A stretch of DNA of 64,000 bases from Toxoplasma gondii ME49 (lineage: Eukaryota > Apicomplexa > Conoidasida > Eucoccidiorida > Sarcocystidae), in the NCBI RefSeq assembly GCF_000006565.2, contig NC_031475.1:434001-498000 (forward strand). The letters run 5' to 3'. Under the pieces are notes generated by a model, which saw only the letters and a list, made by a program, of their open reading frames with translations, ran no database searches and was not told the DNA's origin. Shown piece after piece: positions 59,203 to 64,000 of this stretch. The position numbers and the translations under genes were made by a program. Numbering within the stretch: position 1 is the stretch's first letter; each line of letters begins with the position of its first letter.

Positions 59203-60913
59203 TCACTCTTGGACGATGGCAATGAGGTCGTCGGATCGGAAAACCTGCATTTCCTGCTCGTCAATAACTACTTTCATGCCGCCGTACTCGGGGACGACAA
59301 CAGTCTGCCCCACCTGCGATCCATTCACATACGGAGAAGCGGCACGAGAAAGTGTCGACGAAAAATTGACGCCTCATTATTCACCACGTAGGATTTATGA
59401 TTCCTATCACCGGCGTAAGTAGTAGTCGAACGAGGCACATACACTCATCTGTACACGCAAAATACAGCGTTTACATCGCGTCTGACTTCGTGCGCGACAA
59501 AAAAGAAATCCCTAGGTACACTATGCGCTTGCCCCCTTGACGGATCCCGGTTACCCCGACGGAAAGGAAAAATAAACGCATGAGCAGCTCGACCAAAACA
59601 GCCGTCAGAGGCGACGACCCTTGCCTGGTTCCCTCATCCGCGATGTGTGTACCCATTGCTCGCGAAGACGGAACGTACCATCGCCACCGTCCGCGACGCA
59701 CTTGCATTAGCCAACAGACACAGAAGCAAGACATCTCGTGAAGTCTAACAGAAACAAGTACACCGCCTTTCAGGCCGGACGACCCTAAGTTCGGCGGACA
59801 GATGGGAAAAGGACCGCTTCGCCGGAACGTGGTGTAGGCACAGACAGATAGAAGCCCGTTCCGCGTCAAAGGAGCTTTCGAATGTCGTTCCACAAGGTAT
59901 TACCGGGTGAATTATATCTTGCTTTTAAATAGAACAAGACGCCTTACCTGGACGCAAGGCGGGATAAACTCGCCTGTCTTCATGTTGGGACGGCCTTTGC
60001 CCACTGCGAGCACCTTGGCCATGTGAGCGCTGATGTTCTTCTGTGCAGAGTCAGGAAGGAACAGGCCGCTTTTCGTCTTCGTCGGCACCGCGATCTTCTG
60101 TACGAGGACGCGGTCGAGGAGGGGAATAAACTTCGACGCGGCGTTGGCAGCCTATAGAAGCAGGTACACGGAGACGGTCGAACAATTGTGTCTTCCATTC
60201 TCACGGGAGGCATCCGGAGACGCACGAAACCGGAGTGATTGACCGGATTAGCACAGGTTTGCCAATGGTTCAATAAAAGTGTTGTAAGTGTCAAGGCAGT
60301 CACTCTGGAGGCGCCTGCATTTCCATAGTGCGCTACGCACTCGACACACAACAATTCATCTTGGCCACCTGTATCTGTGCCACGGAGAAGCAGCAGAAGA
60401 AGTGTTGAAGGAGACAACGGTATCGGGCAGATTCGAAGGCTCTCTTTGCTCGACGGGTTCAGCGAGGCTTGCTCTGTCCCCCCCCCCGTGGCACTGCCGG
60501 CACAACGCGAACTGTGAAGCATGAAGTAGAACCCCCGTTTTCACTGCTCCCGATCAAGGACGCCTGTCTCGCCTGATAGGTGGAAAGATTTTGTGAAACT
60601 GACGCCAAAGCGTGGAGAAAAAGCGCTCCGGCGGCTCAATTTTTAGGACGTGGTCGAAAGGACTGATCACTGGTGTGGACTGGACTCCCTATCGGACTGC
60701 CGACAACTGCAAAGGAGAATCCTGTCGTGGAGCACGACGGGTAATTGTGTCAATTCAGCTTGATAAATGAAAATTAACGGAGGAAACTGGTCATTCTTCT
60801 CGCTGCGTCGCCTTGGATAAAATGTGGGGCCGCTTCGGGCGAGAAAAGCATACAGTCGCTATGCCACGAATTATGACCAGACCTTCTTTCAACATTTCTT
60901 TGAAACTTACCAT
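59203..60913 (-). CDS. HSP10: Mitochondrial chaperonin 10 (Hsp10/GroES)
   Basis: Minus-strand exons 60913-60911 (the ATG alone), 60151-59948, 59313-59203; 105 aa, the usual family length. Exon 2 gives FIPLLDRVLVQKI, the mobile-loop region TKTKSGLFLPDSAQKN, and KVLAVGKGRPNMKTG. Exon 3 gives VVVPEYGGMKVVIDEQEMQV and FRSDDLIAIVQE, the conserved roof and C-terminal strands of GroES. The protein forms the heptameric lid of Cpn60 in the mitochondrial matrix; Cpn10 proteins usually lack a cleaved presequence, as here. The start was placed at CAAAATG|GTAAGT because exon 2 opens in phase directly after an acceptor (CTATAG) and has no upstream in-frame ATG. A different 5' exon would change only the first residue or residues. 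Mitochondrial rather than apicoplast form is inferred from length and lack of a leader. Confidence 0.92.
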
Positions 60914-63900
60914 TTTGGGACAAGTAAACGTAAGCCTGTAAGGCACAGTTTCGATGGCTGAAGAACGCAGAGACAAGTTGTTGTTACTGAACGAACCCAC
61001 AAAGCAGGAAGAAAGCTGAGAGGGTGAGATGCGCGCGTCATGCACCCGCACCGAGAACTAACTCGAGACACTGCGCAAGAGTAACTCGCATGCTCGCACT
61101 ATTTTCTCAAGTTGACGCGCGCCAGACACCCTGGCACGCATCGCTGCATTTTTCCACGTCGTCGTGTGGCTTTGGGGAAGGAAAGGCAGTTTTACTGTCG
61201 TGGCCTCATGAAGAGGTCGTTAGTCACCGTCGTTGTCGTCCAGAGACATGAGGCTGGCCAGCACGACTGCACACCCCTACGAGTGATAAGCAGAGCCTTC
61301 CAAGCATGTGAAAGTCCAAGATAGATGACTGCACCATACAAACATGTATCCGAGTATAAATGGCTGTGGCATGGTTTATGTGACGGCCTTACCACTTATG
61401 CATTTTAGAGAGCGGATTAAGCTGCGGTTTGTCGCCTGCTGTCACTAGGGACTTGGCGACGACCGGTGACAGTACATCTGCAGTTCTGTAGAGAGTGGAC
61501 TTCTTAGTGCTAGGAGTTTTGAGCACATAACTCAATGCCTAGACTTATATATCTTTGTATACTGAGGTTTTTCCACGTTGGGGCGCCTCCTGACCAGTTG
61601 GCGCAGGGCATGGACTGGAGACAGAGTCTTACACTAGGAATCTTATAACAAATCGACGCAAATGTTTTTTTTGTCGAATGTGCCTGACGGCTGCAAATAC
61701 ACGTGTTTATCCTACTTTCTCATGGTGCTCTCTCCGGACACCGGTTCTCCAAAGTCGAGAGCAGCAGTCTCCCGCCGCGGGTCAACGGATTGGAGCATCT
61801 GCTGGTGACAGTGCAGGAGTTTGCAGCTGCATTAGTGTCCACCTGTTCTAGCACAACCGAGGTGACAGAGCAGCCAGTAGGTTCCAGTGGATCCGTTTTT
61901 TCAACGTTTTGGTGAGAATAGGAAGATCCTATATGCCGGGCAAGTCTACAGAAGTCGTGGACGAAGATCAAATGAACAACGGGGTTTCCGCCATTTGTTT
62001 CCCCTGTCCTACCTTGTGTTCACGCTCATGGATTCTTCATACACAACAAAATGAAGCGTTGGCCTCTGAAAATAGTGAGCCCCGCCCACCACGCGGCCAA
62101 GCGGTGCATTACCGGTGTGGAGTAACCTTATTGTTGTAAGGTATTGAAATCCAGACCCAACGCTTTTAGCTGTCTTAAGAAGTCCATTGTGTTGTTGGTG
62201 GTGTACAGTTGATGCTACGCCTATGGATCGAATTGATGATCAAACTGAAATACACAGGGCACACACACACACACTGGAGGCTTTCGACTATTGCACAGCA
62301 AGAAGAAAATGCCGTGCTGCTTCTTACAGCTGAATTTGTGTAACTTGAAACCAGTCACTGAAATGCCAGTTGTAGATCAGGTCCACGTTGTGAACGGCGA
62401 GAGGGTTGATAAGCAGAGAAGTGAATATTCGTGGTTACAGTTGTCTCTGTGACGGGTACTTCTGGCTACCGGAAGGAAATCAGATTCACGTGTCATACGT
62501 GAGTAACAGCGTGACCACCTATGGGCGTACTACGAAGTGGAGGAATGGTAAACGCAGCATGCGGGCTAAATAAGGTTGACTCTGCGACTTCATAACCTGA
62601 CTGTGCCGTCACCATCCCAGGTCCTGCCTTTCCCTGGATCGATGCGGATAGAGCTTCCTTACCAGCATACAGTGAGGTGATGCTTTTCTTGGAGGTATGC
62701 GGGGAAGTCCCCAATTGAAAAACAGACTAGGTTAGCCTGCTGCAGTCCAGTCTGACCAGCATTAGAATAGAACCAACAAACTCAATGTGCGTCATGCCTT
62801 TGTGGTGCATTGCAAGTTGAAGTTGTGGACCCCGCTTAAGTGTTTTTCTTCCGTAGGCGAAGAAAATAAGTAACAAACTCATGCAACCGTACGCCGATGT
62901 TGGGGGCCATGTCGTTGCCCGACAGTATAGGCACGACTTGTTTAGTTTAACACAAGCATTTCAGAATAATGATCAGAGCCCCTGTGCTGCTTCTTTCACC
63001 GTACTACCAACGCTGGACTGAAGATTTTCCGAAGAATACCATGGTCTAACACAATGCTGTTGGTTCAGCATAGGTTAAGGTAGATATTCACGTCTTCTGA
63101 CTCGATGTACTTAATTCTTCTTTAGTCCCTTTCCAGCTTCATCCTTGTTGGTTTGGGGGCCCAGATGTGAACTTTGTGGATGCTTTGTTGTTTCTGGGAG
63201 CGCTAACCCGTATGACTACCCCTTGTCGAGCTGTGGACAACTTCATCCACATTGCCGAAGTGTATGGACACCACAGCCAATGCTCTGGACGGTAGTACGG
63301 TCATATCGGCTACATACAGAGAAGAGTGGTACCAACAAGGCAACGGCTATTGAGCTCATTCACATCGAGAACCTATTATTTCCCTGTCACCAGGTTTGTT
63401 TCGTTGCTGCACTCACAACAGCAGTCATGTTACTCTGCTCAGAGTTACTGTTGTGATGTCACCGTTATCAACACTGCTGTATCGACCGAGGATGTTTCAA
63501 CAAAACCGAGTCGAAAAGGCAGATCATGGCACTAGGAGAGCGACATAGGTATTTACCATCGAAAGAGCCATCCAAAACTCCCCAACTTTCCCTGTTCCCC
63601 AGAGAATTGCCAGCACATTAACAGGACCCGTCGGAAGTGAGCTTTGCCGTTGCCGTTTCCCCCTCAAGAGCTGCTTTATTTGGATTTCCAGACGAGGACG
63701 GCGTCGACTCTGAGTACCACACAAAACTGGACTATCACCTCCATTGGTACCCTATCGCTCACAACGTAGACCCCCTTTCTCACGAAAATGCTGTCGAAGT
63801 ATGAACGAACTAGCAGAGAGACACAGGTTTTCCTAAAGAGTTTCGTGAGTTCGCGAAACCGACTTCGCTGCCATGAAATGTGGCACACATCGACGCGCCA

Positions 63901-64000
63901 GCTAAAGCTTGGGGGCAGATGCATCTTTGTCGCAGGCCCCGCAAACTGAAACCAACCCCGTCTGATTCTACTTGGGGCACCCGTGTGAAGAACCGACTTT
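60914..64000. other. Region upstream of Cpn10 to window end
   Basis: 3.1 kb with no supported gene. The Cpn10 promoter should lie just above 60913. From about 61400 on, the DNA is more AT-rich and stop-dense in all frames. The longest frames (61703-61915 +, 62493-62714 -, 63145-63456 +) have no recognisable product or splice context. A short (CA)n run lies near 62260. Confidence 0.5.

Noticed and set aside
1..64000. Transposons, CRISPR arrays, bacterial operons, viral genes
   Set aside because: No transposase, reverse transcriptase, integrase, direct-repeat/spacer array or clustered intronless foreign genes were recognised; gene structure is eukaryotic throughout.

Overview
The window reads as nuclear DNA of a coccidian apicomplexan, most likely Toxoplasma gondii or a close sister (Hammondia, Neospora). 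The reasons are intron-rich genes with clean GT/AG borders and pyrimidine-rich acceptors, Ser/Glu/Arg-rich insertions in otherwise conserved proteins, many TGCATGC-type words, and (TA)n microsatellites confined to introns and intergenic DNA. No bacterial operon, CRISPR array, transposase gene, rRNA or tRNA was recognised. Species and strain cannot be decided from reading alone.

Layout: (1) 1-16711 (+) is the 3' part of a giant gene (12 exons seen, at least 3933 aa) whose scattered conserved blocks match SAPS/PP6-regulatory-subunit proteins. (2) 19746-22672 (+) encodes the RES-complex splicing factor RBMX2/Ist3. (3) 24932-25648 (-) is an intronless hypothetical protein. (4) 28494-32636 (+) encodes an ankyrin-bromodomain protein of the BDP1 type. 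(5) 35651-41047 (-) is a seven-exon charged coiled-coil protein. (6) 42900-47566 (-) is an eight-exon orphan with an N-terminal hydrophobic segment. (7) 49399-50763 (+) encodes mitochondrial ribosomal protein uL29m (MRPL47). (8) 54472-57732 (+) is a 1086-aa orphan with Cys pairs. (9) 59203-60913 (-) encodes mitochondrial chaperonin 10.

The exon models were built by hand. Each exon junction was chosen so that reading phase is preserved, and the summed coding length is a multiple of three for every multi-exon gene. Genes 3/4 and 6/7 are head to head; 2/3, 4/5 and 8/9 are tail to tail. The genes do not form a pathway: splicing, chromatin reading, phosphatase scaffolding and organelle proteostasis/translation simply lie side by side, as is normal in this type of genome. 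The points worth following are the extreme expansion of the SAPS protein, the two orphans (6 and 8), an in-frame upstream ORF before gene 8, and a Cpn10 gene whose first coding exon holds only the start codon.
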